Shown: positions 1-8,994, counted from the first letter of the stretch. The stretch: DNA of 64,000 bases from Homoserinimonas sp. OAct 916 (GCF_003260275.1 NZ_QJHB01000002.1:124001-188000), one strand, 5' to 3'. Numbers and translations: made by a program. The notes: generated from the letters alone by a model not told the origin.

Positions 1-2
1 GC

Positions 3-509
3 GGCCTGATCCCCGACCTGCACGAGGAGAACAGCTGGACGCAGACGGTCGACCAGGTCGAACCGCTGGAGATGCTCGAGGTGCAGTTGGCGAACATGAC
101 TGCGCCGTTCCTGCTGATCAGCCGGCTGCGCGCCTCACTGGCGGCGTCGGATGCCCGGCGCACCTATGTCGTGAACGTCTCGGCGATGGAGGGGCAGTTC
201 GCCCGGCGCTACAAGGGGCCGGGACACCCGCACACCAACATCCAGAAGGCCGGAATCCACATGCTGGTGCGCACGAGCGCCGGGGAGATGTTCGAGACCG
301 ACCAGATTCTGATGACCGCGGTCGACACCGGCTGGATCACCGACGAACGGCCGCATCCGACCAAGGTGCGCCTGGCCGAGGAGGGCTTCCATGCGCCGCT
401 CGACCTCGTCGACGGCGCCGCCCGGGTGTATGACCCGATCGTGCGCGGCGAGGCGGGCGAAGACCTGTACGGCATCTTCCTCAAGGACTATAAGCCGGCG
501 CCCTGGTGA
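3..509 (+). CDS. SDR family oxidoreductase, C-terminal part (start outside window)
   Basis: The reading frame is open at the left edge, so the start and the NAD(P)-binding Rossmann glycine motif lie upstream of the window. The visible 168 residues hold the typical SDR strand with catalytic Ser ('NVSAMEG') and, about 20 residues later, 'HPHTNIQKAG'. In a classical SDR the active site is YxxxK; here the Lys is kept but the Tyr position is Thr ('TNIQK'). The HPHTN..KA signature is, to my memory, typical of a distinct SDR subgroup, so this is likely a genuine feature of that subgroup and not a mutation. Substrate unknown. It is followed 7 bp later by a small co-oriented gene. Confidence 0.85.
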   Translation, partial: GLIPDLHEENSWTQTVDQVEPLEMLEVQLANMTAPFLLISRLRASLAASDARRTYVVNVSAMEGQFARRYKGPGHPHTNIQKAGIHMLVRTSAGEMFETDQILMTAVDTGWITDERPHPTKVRLAEEGFHAPLDLVDGAARVYDPIVRGEAGEDLYGIFLKDYKPAPW

Positions 510-516
510 CTGAAAC

Positions 517-831
517 GTGGTGACTCCCGACGGTTCGCAGCCGGAACCCACGCCACAACCCGACTCTGCGCCGGCCCCGGAGCCGTATCCGCCACACCCG
601 CCGGCGTCGAATGATCCTCTCGCCTTTCTCACCGCCGCGCCGCTCGGCACCCGTGTAGTGGCGCGCACGCGCATCCGGGGCGGTTTCAGCGATGCGCTCG
701 GCTACCTGCGCTCCCGTGACGAGACCGGTTGCACGATCGAGGCCCGCCGTGGCCTGGTCACCGTGCTGTTCGCCGACCTGGTTGCCGCCAAGGCGGTTCC
801 ACCGCCGCCCGAGCGCCGGGCGCCCAGATAA
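517..831 (+). CDS. Small SH3-like protein resembling the N-terminal region of actinobacterial GNAT acetyltransferases
   Basis: 104 residues with a Pro-rich N-terminus (about residues 1-35) and then a compact beta-rich segment 'PLGTRVVARTRIRGGFSDALGYL' continuing to 'VLFADLVAAKAVPPPP'. This segment resembles the SH3-like domain that precedes the GNAT domain in some actinobacterial acetyltransferases (recognition from memory; moderate). Here it stands alone, without any acetyltransferase domain. Start is GTG at 517, with a second GTG at 520; both are just downstream of the SDR stop, suggesting co-transcription. Function cannot be assigned beyond a possible nucleic-acid or protein interaction role. 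Confidence 0.6.
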   Translation: MVTPDGSQPEPTPQPDSAPAPEPYPPHPPASNDPLAFLTAAPLGTRVVARTRIRGGFSDALGYLRSRDETGCTIEARRGLVTVLFADLVAAKAVPPPPERRAPR

Positions 832-840
832 ACCGACGAT

Positions 841-888
841 CTGTGATTGCCTAATCCTGTGATTGCCTATTCCTGTGATTGCCTATTC
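841..888. repeat. Three tandem copies of a 16-bp unit
   Basis: Units at 841-856 (CTGTGATTGCCTAATC), 857-872 and 873-888 (CTGTGATTGCCTATTC) are contiguous; units 2 and 3 are identical and unit 1 differs at one base. The array is noticeably AT-richer than the surroundings and sits between two convergent genes. Confidence 0.9.
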
Positions 889-962
889 GAGGCACGCACT
901 GCGGCGCGATCGACACGACGGGCAGAATTCGCCTGACACCGCGTGAGCGTGCCGCCCCGCGC

Positions 963-2591
963 TCAGCCCGGCGGTGAGCCGGTGTCGTCGGTCTTCGGCA
1001 ACCCGAAGCGGGCCTTGCCGCCCAGCCGTGGTTTCTGCTCGATATCCACATGCGGGGGCGGGATGAACCACACCTGACCGTCTTTCACCCGGATCAGCCA
1101 GCCGTCCTGGTGCACCCGGGTGTGACACGGGCCGCACAACAGCACACCGTTGTCGAGGTTCGTCGGCCCGGCGTCTTGTTTCCACCAGCGGATGTGATGG
1201 GCCTCGGTGAAGGCGACATCGATGCCGCACGAGGCGCAGCCGCCGTCACGTTCGCCGAGCGCGAGCCGTTGCGGCCAGGTGAACAACCGGGCCACCCGGC
1301 CCAGATCCAACGGCAGGCTCTGCCCGCCCAGCACCGCCGGGATGAGTCCGGCGGCAGCGGCCAGCCGGCGCACCGTGCGGGCGCTCACAGGTTGGTCCAG
1401 TCCGTCGATCCGGGCGTGCCCGAGACCGGTGGTCAACGTGTCCAGGTCGGTGCGCACGATCACCGCCATCGCCGGCGCCGACGGCATGCCCGAACAGCCG
1501 AGCACGTGCCGGGCGATCATCGCCAACGCATCGACCTGCAACTGCGCAATCGACCGGTCATCGTCGACCGCGGGTGCCGCACACAGCTCCCCGTCTGGCG
1601 TCGCGCGGCGTGCCCTGATCTGCCCGGTCACGATGGCCTCGATCGCGGTTTTGACCGGCGCCGCCGTCTCTGGGTCCATCCGGGCCGTCAACAGCACCAT
1701 CCCGTTGCCGTCTTGCCGGATGTGCAATGACCGCTCGGCACGAAGCTGGTCCTCCAGCAGTTCGACCCCGTCCTGGTCAAGCCGCGCCTCCGCCTCCCGG
1801 ATCACCCGCAGCAACCGGTCAAAGGTCAGATCAGCCGCACGGCCGGCCAGAATCACCTCTACCGCCTGCGCCTGAACCGGATCGGCCCGCAACGCCACCC
1901 GATCTAACATCGCGGTGATCGCCGCGGCCGCATCCACACTGATCGACCCCGCCGTCAACGCCTCCGCGACGGCCGGATGCTTGGAGGGCAACCGCTGCCC
2001 GGTCAACGACACCCGGCTGGCGGTCGCCCGCCCCACCGCCACCAGCCGGGCGGCGCCCGCCACGGCACCGCCGGTGGCCGCGGCCACCAACTGGGTCGGA
2101 GTCGCAAAACCTTGTCTTTTTGCCAGGCCCTCCCGGCCCAACTCGACCCCCGAACGCCTCGCCACCTCGCCGGCCACCCGCGCCAGCAGCGCCTCCGCGT
2201 CACGCACCAACCGGCCCAACGTGTCTGTGGCGGCCACCAGCCCGGCGTCACTCATCTGCTCCACGTCGGCCTGCACACGATCCGCCTGTGCCGCACCCGC
2301 ATCGGCACCTGATCGCATCGCACCAGGGCGCGACGCACCCGCAGGCGCAGCGGCCTGCACAGAATCAGTGAGCACCGAATCAGTGGGCGAAGGAGCAGCC
2401 TGCCAACGAACAGCCGGCAAGGGGACCGTTTGCAGAGGAACAGCCCACTCCGCTGTCTCAAAACCCGCTGTGCCAAAACCAGCGGAACCAAGCCCCGGCG
2501 AACCAAATCCAGCGAACGCCGGCAAAGCTCCCGCCCAGGTCACGCGCAACGCCTCGAGGTCTTTCTGAAGGAGCTGCAACGGCTGGTTCAT
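963..2591 (-). CDS. DUF222 / 13E12-repeat family HNH endonuclease
   Basis: 542 residues. The C-terminus (about 452-495) carries a full HNH nuclease motif: CxxC, then 'EAHHIRWW', an Asn/Asp stretch and a second CxxCH ('CGPCHTRVH'). The middle part, from about residue 120, is the alpha-helical DUF222 region typical of the actinobacterial 13E12 family, which is usually multicopy. The first ~110 residues are low-complexity, rich in Gly/Ala/Phe/Ser/Pro. The family is often tied to REP13E12-type mobile elements, but no inverted repeats or integrase are seen beside it, so mobility is not claimed. Direct repeats ACCGTTAC (2670-2677 and 2681-2688) lie upstream of its start. Confidence 0.9.
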   Translation of the reverse strand: MNQPLQLLQKDLEALRVTWAGALPAFAGFGSPGLGSAGFGTAGFETAEWAVPLQTVPLPAVRWQAAPSPTDSVLTDSVQAAAPAGASRPGAMRSGADAGAAQADRVQADVEQMSDAGLVAATDTLGRLVRDAEALLARVAGEVARRSGVELGREGLAKRQGFATPTQLVAAATGGAVAGAARLVAVGRATASRVSLTGQRLPSKHPAVAEALTAGSISVDAAAAITAMLDRVALRADPVQAQAVEVILAGRAADLTFDRLLRVIREAEARLDQDGVELLEDQLRAERSLHIRQDGNGMVLLTARMDPETAAPVKTAIEAIVTGQIRARRATPDGELCAAPAVDDDRSIAQLQVDALAMIARHVLGCSGMPSAPAMAVIVRTDLDTLTTGLGHARIDGLDQPVSARTVRRLAAAAGLIPAVLGGQSLPLDLGRVARLFTWPQRLALGERDGGCASCGIDVAFTEAHHIRWWKQDAGPTNLDNGVLLCGPCHTRVHQDGWLIRVKDGQVWFIPPPHVDIEQKPRLGGKARFGLPKTDDTGSPPG

Positions 2592-2973
2592 GCCCCAAGT
2601 GTCTACCGCACCACCGACATTCGACGCCCGAAAATCCCCGGAAACACGCGGATTTCAGCCCAAACTGCAACCGTTACCAAACCGTTACGCATCTGAGGTT
2701 CGTCGGCCCCATCCCACCTCTCAGAAAAACTCCTGAAGTGCCTTCGGGTTTTCGCCGTCAGCGGTGGCGACACCTCGCTGATTGAGGGATTTTGAGGCAC
2801 GAAAAATCGTCTCGAAATCGAGGCGCACGCGTCAACCTGGTTCGTACCTGGCGGCTTCGAGACGGCCGCAAGCGGCCCTCAGCCAGCGTGAAACCAACGT
2901 GAAACCAACGCGAAAAGGGCTCGCCGCGGGGCCACACGCTGCTTGCGTCGCGCCTGGTAGCACCGCCGCCCGG
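2592..2973. other. Non-coding stretch between HNH gene and response regulator
   Basis: No convincing gene. It contains direct repeats ACCGTTAC at 2670-2677 and 2681-2688 (11-bp period, one helical turn), a tandem GTGAAACCAAC at 2888-2898 and 2899-2909, and a short GGCCG/CGGCC hairpin (2864-2877) that could end the response-regulator transcript arriving from the right on the minus strand. Confidence 0.5.
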
Positions 2974-3642
2974 CTACTCGGCGTCGCGCCGGCGACCGGG
3001 CTGCACCAGCCCCGACTCGTAGCCGAGAATGACCGCTTGCGGCCGATCGCGCAGGCCCAGCTTGGCGAAGATGCGGGTGATGTGCGTCTTCACCGTGGCC
3101 ACGCTGATGAACAACCGCTCGGCGGTCTCGTCGTTGTTGAGCCCACCGGCGATCAGGCTGAAGATCTCGAGTTCACGCTCGGTGAGCACCGCGAAGACCG
3201 TACGCCGGGCATCTGGTGCCGGGCCGTCGGCAAAGCGGTCCGCAAGTCGACGGGTGATCGCCGCCGACAGCAGGGTGTCGCCCCGGGCGACCACGCGCAC
3301 CGCCCGAACCAACTCGGGCGGATCGACGTCTTTCAGAAGAAAGCCGCTCGCCCCGGCCGTCAAAGCCTGGTGAACATAGTCGTCGACGTCGAAAGTGGTG
3401 AGCACGAGCACCCGGTCGGCGAGGCCGAGCTGCGCCAGGTCGCGGGTGGCGGCGAGGCCGTCGTGCCCGGGCATCCGCACGTCCATCAACACGACATCCG
3501 GGTTGTGGGCGCGCACTCCGGCCACCGCCTCTCCCCCATTCGCCGCCTCGAAGACCACTTCGATGTCCTCTTCGGCCTCGAGAATCATCCGAAAGCCACT
3601 GCGCACCAGCGGGTGGTCGTCGGCCACCAGCACCCGGATCAT
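2974..3642 (-). CDS. LuxR/NarL-family response regulator
   Basis: 222 residues in two domains: an N-terminal receiver with the acidic pair 'ADDH' (residues 7-10), the phospho-acceptor Asp54 in 'LMDVRMPG' and the conserved Lys in 'LLKD'; then a C-terminal LuxR-type HTH ('LTERELEIFSLIAGG..ATVKTHITRIFAKLGLRDR'). The ATG at 3642 was chosen because residues match the family N-terminus exactly (MIRVLVADDH) and it overlaps the stop of the upstream kinase by 4 nt (ATGA), implying coupled translation. Its targets are unknown; the divergent membrane gene at 5007 is a candidate by position only. Confidence 0.95.
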   Translation of the reverse strand: MIRVLVADDHPLVRSGFRMILEAEEDIEVVFEAANGGEAVAGVRAHNPDVVLMDVRMPGHDGLAATRDLAQLGLADRVLVLTTFDVDDYVHQALTAGASGFLLKDVDPPELVRAVRVVARGDTLLSAAITRRLADRFADGPAPDARRTVFAVLTERELEIFSLIAGGLNNDETAERLFISVATVKTHITRIFAKLGLRDRPQAVILGYESGLVQPGRRRDAE

Positions 3643-4835
3643 CCGACCACCCCGAACGGCAGGTGCGCGGTGACTGTGAACCCGCGGTCTGCGTCTGGGC
3701 ACGCGACGAGCTCGCCGCCGCACAGGCGCGCCCGTTCACGCATTCCGTTGATGCCGTGGCCGGGGCGTCCGGGGCCCGTGCGAAGCGGGCCACGACTGGC
3801 CGTTTCCGGCGAACCCGTGTTCTGGATGCGCAGGTCGATCCGCTCCTGATCCACCTCGATGTGCACGAAGGCTTCGGCGCCCGGCGCGTGTTTCAGCGTG
3901 TTCGTGAGCGACTCCTGCACGATTCGGTAGGCGGCGAGGTCGACGGCCGGCGGAAGCCGGCTGATGTCGCCGACGGCGTCGACGCTGACCGGCAGGCCCG
4001 CGTCGCGCATCTGGGCGACCAGCTCGGTGAGGCGTCCCAGCCCCGGGTTCGCGCCCGCGTGGGCGTCGGGCACGTCGGCATGCAGCCCGAGCATGAACCG
4101 AAGCTCGGTCAGGGCGGCCTTGCCCATCGTGCGCACCGATTCGATCACGCTGCGGGCGGCGTCGCGGTCGGTGTCGATGATGGCCTGCACGCCGCCGAGC
4201 TGCACAACCATGACACTGACCGTATGGCTGAGCACGTCATGCATCTCCCTGGCCATGCGATCACGCTCGGCAAGCACGGCCTGCCGGGAACGCTCCTCCC
4301 GCTCGAGTTGAAGGGTGCGCGAGAGCTCGCGCAATTCGTCGATGCGCTCCTGGCGGCCGCGGATCATGCGCCCGACCGCCCACGGCGCCCCTGCCACCAG
4401 TCCGGTGAATGCATAACTGGGCAACTGGGCATCCAGACCCTCGGCGCCGAACGGAATACTGATCCAGACGCACGAAAGCGCGATGATTATTCCAGCGATG
4501 GCCCGGCGGCGTGCACAGTGTGCGGCAACCGAATACACCGTGATCACCAGAGCGATCACCGCGGCGTAGCCCTGGCTGGTGACGTCGGCGCCGAGCCCCT
4601 CCTGCACCAGCAGTGCGACCCAACCGACGGCGACCGACGCCAACGGGGCGATGCGCCGGGTGGCGACGGGAGCCGTCATTGCGACCATGCCCGCCAGGGC
4701 ACCTGGCGTGAGCCCTTCAGAGACCAGCTGCAGCCAGCCGAGAACGACCAGGACCGTGGCGAGAATCACGTCGGCGACCACCGGATGCGCACGCAGGGCG
4801 ACAGGGGCACTCCCGAGGCCACGGCGCGTCGTCAT
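3639..4835 (-). CDS. Two-component sensor histidine kinase (HisKA_3 / NarX type)
   Basis: 398 residues. Four or more hydrophobic segments occupy residues 1-155, then a coiled linker, the dimerisation/phospho-acceptor box 'RDRMAREMHDVLSH' with His199, and a C-terminal HATPase_c domain ('AAYRIVQESLTNTLKHA', later 'GHGINGMRERARL' as the G-box). It pairs with the response regulator, overlapping by 4 nt. No periplasmic sensor domain is evident, so the stimulus is probably sensed in or at the membrane. The ATG at 4835 is preceded 6 nt upstream by TACGGT, suggesting a leaderless transcript; the frame extends further upstream but those residues look non-family-like. Confidence 0.93.
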   Translation of the reverse strand: MTTRRGLGSAPVALRAHPVVADVILATVLVVLGWLQLVSEGLTPGALAGMVAMTAPVATRRIAPLASVAVGWVALLVQEGLGADVTSQGYAAVIALVITVYSVAAHCARRRAIAGIIIALSCVWISIPFGAEGLDAQLPSYAFTGLVAGAPWAVGRMIRGRQERIDELRELSRTLQLEREERSRQAVLAERDRMAREMHDVLSHTVSVMVVQLGGVQAIIDTDRDAARSVIESVRTMGKAALTELRFMLGLHADVPDAHAGANPGLGRLTELVAQMRDAGLPVSVDAVGDISRLPPAVDLAAYRIVQESLTNTLKHAPGAEAFVHIEVDQERIDLRIQNTGSPETASRGPLRTGPGRPGHGINGMRERARLCGGELVACPDADRGFTVTAHLPFGVVG

Positions 4836-4841
4836 GGGCCA

Positions 4842-4847
4842 ACCGTA
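4842..4847 (-). promoter_or_regulatory. -10 hexamer TACGGT for leaderless kinase gene
   Basis: Read on the minus strand, TACGGT is followed by 6 nt and the ATG at 4835. The spacing fits transcription starting at the start codon. No clear -35 box. Confidence 0.35.
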
Positions 4848-5006
4848 GCCCGAATGGGGCCGGCACGGCATCATCCAACCGGACCTGTCGAATACAACCA
4901 CGGTCGTACTCGCTTCGGAGCAGGGTCGGACGACGACGTCCCTCCCGGCCACCTAACGTGGGCTGCGTCGTCGCACATTCGGTGCGTCACGTGGAAAGGA
5001 CTTGCC

Positions 5007-5663
5007 ATGACGAACCGCATCCTGCCGGCCACCCTGCTGGCCGCACCCCTGACCGGGCTGCTGGCGGGGCTGCTGCTCCCGCAGCTTTCGGGAGGCGGGG
5101 CAGAACGGCTGGCGATCATCGAGGCCAACAGCACCCGGTTTCTCGCCGCCAATCTGCTCCTGCTGGTCTCTTTCACGCTCTTCGTGCCCGCCCTCGTTCT
5201 GATCGGCCACCATCTGGCTGAGAAGGGCTCCCGGTGGGGATACGTCTCGGCCATCGCCGCGGCAGCCGGCTGGATCCTGCACCTCGCGATTGTTGGCGGC
5301 GGGCTCGTTCAGTACCCAATGGCCGCCGCGGCCGACCGGGCCGCGATGAGTGAGGTTGCCGACGCCATGTTCGAGAGTGCATCATTCCTGGTGCTCGTCG
5401 TACCGATGCTGCTGCTTACCGCGCTGGGGATGCTGCTGACCGCAGTTGCACTATGGCGCGCACGCGTCGCGCCGCTCTGGGCAGCGATCGCGATCGTTGC
5501 GGCAATAGTCGCCGATTTCGTTGCCCCGGAGCCGTTCGATGTGCTTTCGCTCTACGGATTGCTGACGGTCGGGTTCGCCGGGGTTTATGCGGCCCTGGTC
5601 AGGCGCAGCCGAGAGGCGATGGTCGAGGAGCTCATTGCGGAACCTCAGCAGTCGCATCGCTGA
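5007..5663 (+). CDS. Multi-pass membrane protein of unknown function
   Basis: 218 residues with about six hydrophobic segments: ~7-30, ~48-70, ~80-102, ~125-150, ~155-175 and ~183-205. I do not recognise the family with certainty; the general layout resembles DUF4386-like proteins. ATG at 5007 has a good ribosome-binding site (GGAAAGGA ending 7 nt upstream). It is divergent from the two-component pair, which could control it. Its 3' end overlaps the 3' end of the convergent FAD oxidase by 32 bp. No soluble domain, so a small-molecule channel or a stress-induced membrane protein are equally possible. Confidence 0.75.
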   Translation: MTNRILPATLLAAPLTGLLAGLLLPQLSGGGAERLAIIEANSTRFLAANLLLLVSFTLFVPALVLIGHHLAEKGSRWGYVSAIAAAAGWILHLAIVGGGLVQYPMAAAADRAAMSEVADAMFESASFLVLVVPMLLLTALGMLLTAVALWRARVAPLWAAIAIVAAIVADFVAPEPFDVLSLYGLLTVGFAGVYAALVRRSREAMVEELIAEPQQSHR

Positions 5664-7329
5664 TCCCATCCTCAAGACGGATGAGTTTGCCGGGGTTCAG
5701 TATGCCCACAGGATCAAGCGCATACTTCACCGCACCCAGTACGTCTTCGGCCAGGGCTCCGATCTGTTCGGCCAGATACTCGGCGTGGTCACTGCCGATC
5801 GCGTGGTGATGGCTGATTGCCGCCCCCGACACAACAATGGCTTCGGAGGCGGCCCGCTTCACCCGCAGGCATTGCTCGATACCGTCACCCTCCATCCCGG
5901 CCACGAAGGTGTAATACAGCGAAGCGCCGCCCGGATACAGGTGCGAGATATGGGTCTGCACGTGGCACGGCGCCCCGTTCATCTCGAGCGCACCGGTGAT
6001 CGCAGCGTGCACCGCCCGGTGTGTGGCATGCAGGTTTGCCCAGCTGGTCGCGGTCTCCAGAGTTTCGACGAGCACGCCCCGGGTAAGCAGCTCGTCCCGT
6101 CGGTAGGGTGCCAGAAACCGCCCCCGATCCCAGGCTCGCGCCGGCGAAGCCGTCACCGCCACGCCACCGTGTCTGCGAAAAACCCGCGCGCTCCGGCGCC
6201 TGCGCGCCGCCGTGCTCCCCCGTCTGCCCTCCCACACAAAGATGCCGAGGGCCGGATGGGTGTGCCCCCGCATCTGCAGGTACCGCCGCAGGTACTCCAC
6301 ACTGCGCCCTCCCGCCAGCCTGAGATTCGCGTCGGTCTCATCGACGTCGCTCAACCGGCACACGGTAGGCACCTCACCATGCTCATCACCCTGGATGAGC
6401 TCCCTGAGCGCCTCGGCACCGGCCTCGAACGACGGGAACGACCACGCCCCGAACGCCTTCTCCAGGGGCTTCGGCACGATACTCACGGTCACCTCGGTGA
6501 TGATGCCGTACACGCCCTCACTGCCGATCAGCAGGTCGAGCAGGCCCGGCCCGGTGGCGGAGGCGGGCGCGTGACCGCCCAGCCGCAGGGTGCCGGCCGG
6601 TGCCTCCACCCGCAACGCGGTGATCAGTTCGTCGCTGCGCCCGTATCCCGCCGATGACTGACCGGCCGAACGGGTGGCCGCATAGCCGCCGAGGCTCGCC
6701 TCCTGGTGGCTCTGAGGCAGGTGCCCGAGGGTGAACCCCCGGTCGGCCAGGGCGGCCTCGAGGGCGGGTCCGCGAATCCCGGCCTGAAATACCGCGGTGC
6801 GTGAGACGGGATCCAGTGACAGCATTCGGTTGAGGCGATGCAGGTCGACGCTCACCACCGCATCGAAGCGGCCGGGCGTGGCTCTGACGCCCCCGACAAC
6901 GCTGGTGCCGCCGCCGAACGGCACGACAGCGATCTTCTCCGCCGCGCACACCCGCAGAAGATCGGCCACCTGCTCGCTGGTCTCGGGGCAGATGACGGCA
7001 TCAGGGGCTTCACCGGCGACCCCTGCGCGAATGCGCAGCAGATCGACCGTGCTCTTGCCGCCAGCATGCCGGATCCGCTCGGTGCGGTCGGTGAACACGG
7101 CATCGCTTCCGACCGCGTCCCGCAGCAGGGCCAGTCGCCGTTCATCCAATCGGCTGTCGCCGAGGCGCACCTCGGACAGGTCCACCGGCAAACGAGTCGG
7201 CGAAATCGAGCCCAGCCGCAGCTCGTCGGTCAGATAGGCCAGCGCGTGCTCGCTGAGCGGCTCGGCCAGGGCCGGGTCTCCCCAGCCGTACCAGACCGAA
7301 TCAGCGATCGATTGGGTGATGTCGGCCAT
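5632..7329 (-). CDS. FAD-binding oxidase, alkyldihydroxyacetonephosphate synthase / glycolate oxidase-like
   Basis: 565 residues with a PCMH-type FAD domain at about 130-310 ('VVPFGGGTSVVGGV' as the pyrophosphate loop, 'GSEGVYGIITEVTV' at its end) and a C-terminal cap domain ending 'DPVGILNPGKL', the typical tail of the GlcD/AGPS superfamily. The N-terminal 100 residues are of the AGPS-like actinobacterial type. Probable cytoplasmic flavoenzyme oxidising a 2-hydroxyacid or acting on a dihydroxyacetone-phosphate ether/ester. It is divergent from glpD with only 17 bp between start codons, so the two are probably linked in glycerol/DHAP-type metabolism (inference). Confidence 0.9.
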   Translation of the reverse strand: MADITQSIADSVWYGWGDPALAEPLSEHALAYLTDELRLGSISPTRLPVDLSEVRLGDSRLDERRLALLRDAVGSDAVFTDRTERIRHAGGKSTVDLLRIRAGVAGEAPDAVICPETSEQVADLLRVCAAEKIAVVPFGGGTSVVGGVRATPGRFDAVVSVDLHRLNRMLSLDPVSRTAVFQAGIRGPALEAALADRGFTLGHLPQSHQEASLGGYAATRSAGQSSAGYGRSDELITALRVEAPAGTLRLGGHAPASATGPGLLDLLIGSEGVYGIITEVTVSIVPKPLEKAFGAWSFPSFEAGAEALRELIQGDEHGEVPTVCRLSDVDETDANLRLAGGRSVEYLRRYLQMRGHTHPALGIFVWEGRRGSTAARRRRSARVFRRHGGVAVTASPARAWDRGRFLAPYRRDELLTRGVLVETLETATSWANLHATHRAVHAAITGALEMNGAPCHVQTHISHLYPGGASLYYTFVAGMEGDGIEQCLRVKRAASEAIVVSGAAISHHHAIGSDHAEYLAEQIGALAEDVLGAVKYALDPVGILNPGKLIRLEDGISDATAEVPQ

Positions 7330-7333
7330 GGGA

Positions 7334-7339
7334 TACAGT
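7334..7339 (+). promoter_or_regulatory. -10 hexamer TACAGT of leaderless glpD
   Basis: TACAGT is followed by 7 nt and the GTG at 7347. This supports a leaderless glpD mRNA and argues against the in-frame GTG at 7338, which lies inside the hexamer. Confidence 0.5.
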
Positions 7340-7346
7340 GTGTCAT

Positions 7347-8924
7347 GTGTGGCCGTCGCCCGAGAGTGATCGCCGGTTTCCGGCGTCCTGGATCAACGAT
7401 GCCACCCGCGCCATCGCGCTGAGACACGTCGCGAAACACCGTCTCGATGTGATCGTCATCGGGGGCGGGATCACCGGTGCAGGCGTCGCGCTCGATGCGG
7501 CAAGTCGCGGCCTGCGCGTGGCCCTTGTCGAGTCACACGATCTGGCATCCGGCACCAGCCGGTTCAGCTCGAAACTGGTACATGGGGGCCTGCGCTACCT
7601 CGCCAGCGGTGACGTTGCGGTGGCCTGGGAGTCCGCCATCGAACGCGCACGGCTGATGCGCTTCATCGCCCCACATCTGGTGCACCGACGTGGCTTCCTG
7701 ATTCCGAGTGAGCACGGCTCACCGCGCCGCGAATACGTGCTGTCGGGGGTTGGGGTCGCGATTGCCGATTTGATGCGGCACGCCACCGGCCTGCCTGGCA
7801 GCATCCTGCCGGCGCCACGACGCGTCAACGCGGCCACCGCGCACCGGCTTGCCCCGGCTCTTGCGGAGGGGAGCCTGCGCGGCGGCGTTCTCTATTTCGA
7901 CGGCCAACTCGAAGACGACGCCCGACTGGTTCTGGCAGTCGCCCGCACCGCGGCGAAGCTCGGAGCCCACATCATCCGCGATGCCCGGGCGGTGAGCGCC
8001 ACTGATACGAGTGTGGTCATCGACGATCGGCGAAGCGACACCCGACTCGTTCTCGAGGCACAGGCGGTGATCAATGCAACCGGGGTCTGGGCGGCCGACC
8101 TCGACCCTCAGTTGAGCGTGTTGCCCAGCCGGGGCTCACACCTGGTGGTGCGCTCCGCGCGATTGGGCCACCCAAAGGTTGCGTACACCGCACCGGTTCC
8201 CGGCCACTTCGGCCGGTTCGTATTCGTCCTGCCGCAGCCGGATGGCCTCTGCTACATCGGGATCACCGATCAGGAAGACCACACCACGGACGGCCGTCAC
8301 CCCGTGGTGCCGGATTCCGACGTCGCGTTTCTGCTCGACATCGTCGGCCGGACCATGGAACACCCGCTCACGCCAGGCGACGTGGTCGGCAGCTTTGCCG
8401 GGTTGCGACCACTGGCAAGCTCCGGCGGCGACACCGCCGATGTGTCCCGACGTCACCTTTTGAACGACATCCCCGGGAATCCGATCAGCATCATCGGCGG
8501 CAAGCTCACCACGTACCGGCGCATGGCCGAGGATGCGGTCGACGCCGCCGTGGCCAGAATCGACTCCGGCGATAACCCCTGCCGAACGCGCCGCTTGCCG
8601 CTGGTGGGTGCCGCAGACGCGCGCTACCTGGCTCACCTGCGTGCGCGATCGGCTGCCCGGCTGGTACGCCGGTTCGGCACAGAGGCTCCGGAGGTCGCAG
8701 CACTCGCCGGCCAGATTCCCGATGTGGCCGGGCCGTTGTACGAGGGCTGCCCGGTTCTGGGCGAGGAACTGCTGTTCGGTGTTCTGGCCGAGGGGGCGAG
8801 CGACATCGATGACCTGTTGGAGCGCCGCACCCGGCTGAGCCTGGTTCCGACGGAGGCAGCCCGGGCGCGTGAGAGGGCCGAGCGCATTCTGGGCCGCGGC
8901 CGCGAGCTTCTGCAATCAGGCTGA
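7347..8924 (+). CDS. glpD: Aerobic glycerol-3-phosphate dehydrogenase
   Basis: 525 residues. Oxidises sn-glycerol 3-phosphate to dihydroxyacetone phosphate, passing electrons through FAD to the respiratory quinone pool at the inner face of the membrane. The dinucleotide motif 'VIVIGGGITGAGVALDAASRG' is about 35 residues in, followed by 'SSKLVHGGLRYL', 'INATGVWAADL', 'GLRPL' and 'IIGGKLTTYRRMAEDAVD', all GlpD hallmarks, with the C-terminal GlpD domain to the end. Start chosen as GTG 7347 from the -10 hexamer geometry. No glycerol kinase or facilitator is present nearby. Confidence 0.95.
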   Translation: MWPSPESDRRFPASWINDATRAIALRHVAKHRLDVIVIGGGITGAGVALDAASRGLRVALVESHDLASGTSRFSSKLVHGGLRYLASGDVAVAWESAIERARLMRFIAPHLVHRRGFLIPSEHGSPRREYVLSGVGVAIADLMRHATGLPGSILPAPRRVNAATAHRLAPALAEGSLRGGVLYFDGQLEDDARLVLAVARTAAKLGAHIIRDARAVSATDTSVVIDDRRSDTRLVLEAQAVINATGVWAADLDPQLSVLPSRGSHLVVRSARLGHPKVAYTAPVPGHFGRFVFVLPQPDGLCYIGITDQEDHTTDGRHPVVPDSDVAFLLDIVGRTMEHPLTPGDVVGSFAGLRPLASSGGDTADVSRRHLLNDIPGNPISIIGGKLTTYRRMAEDAVDAAVARIDSGDNPCRTRRLPLVGAADARYLAHLRARSAARLVRRFGTEAPEVAALAGQIPDVAGPLYEGCPVLGEELLFGVLAEGASDIDDLLERRTRLSLVPTEAARARERAERILGRGRELLQSG

Positions 8925-8994
8925 ATAGCCTCGCATCAGTACCCAATGCCGGGCAATATCGGTTCAGGTTCTCCAATGATGCCAGAGTGGGAAC

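Noticed and set aside
963-2591. REP13E12 mobile element around the HNH gene
   Set aside because: No terminal repeats, integrase or target duplication could be seen.
2782-3849. Long plus-strand frame opposite the response regulator
   Set aside because: It mirrors the minus-strand gene, has His/Arg/Gly-rich nonsense-like composition and no domain. High-GC antisense shadow.
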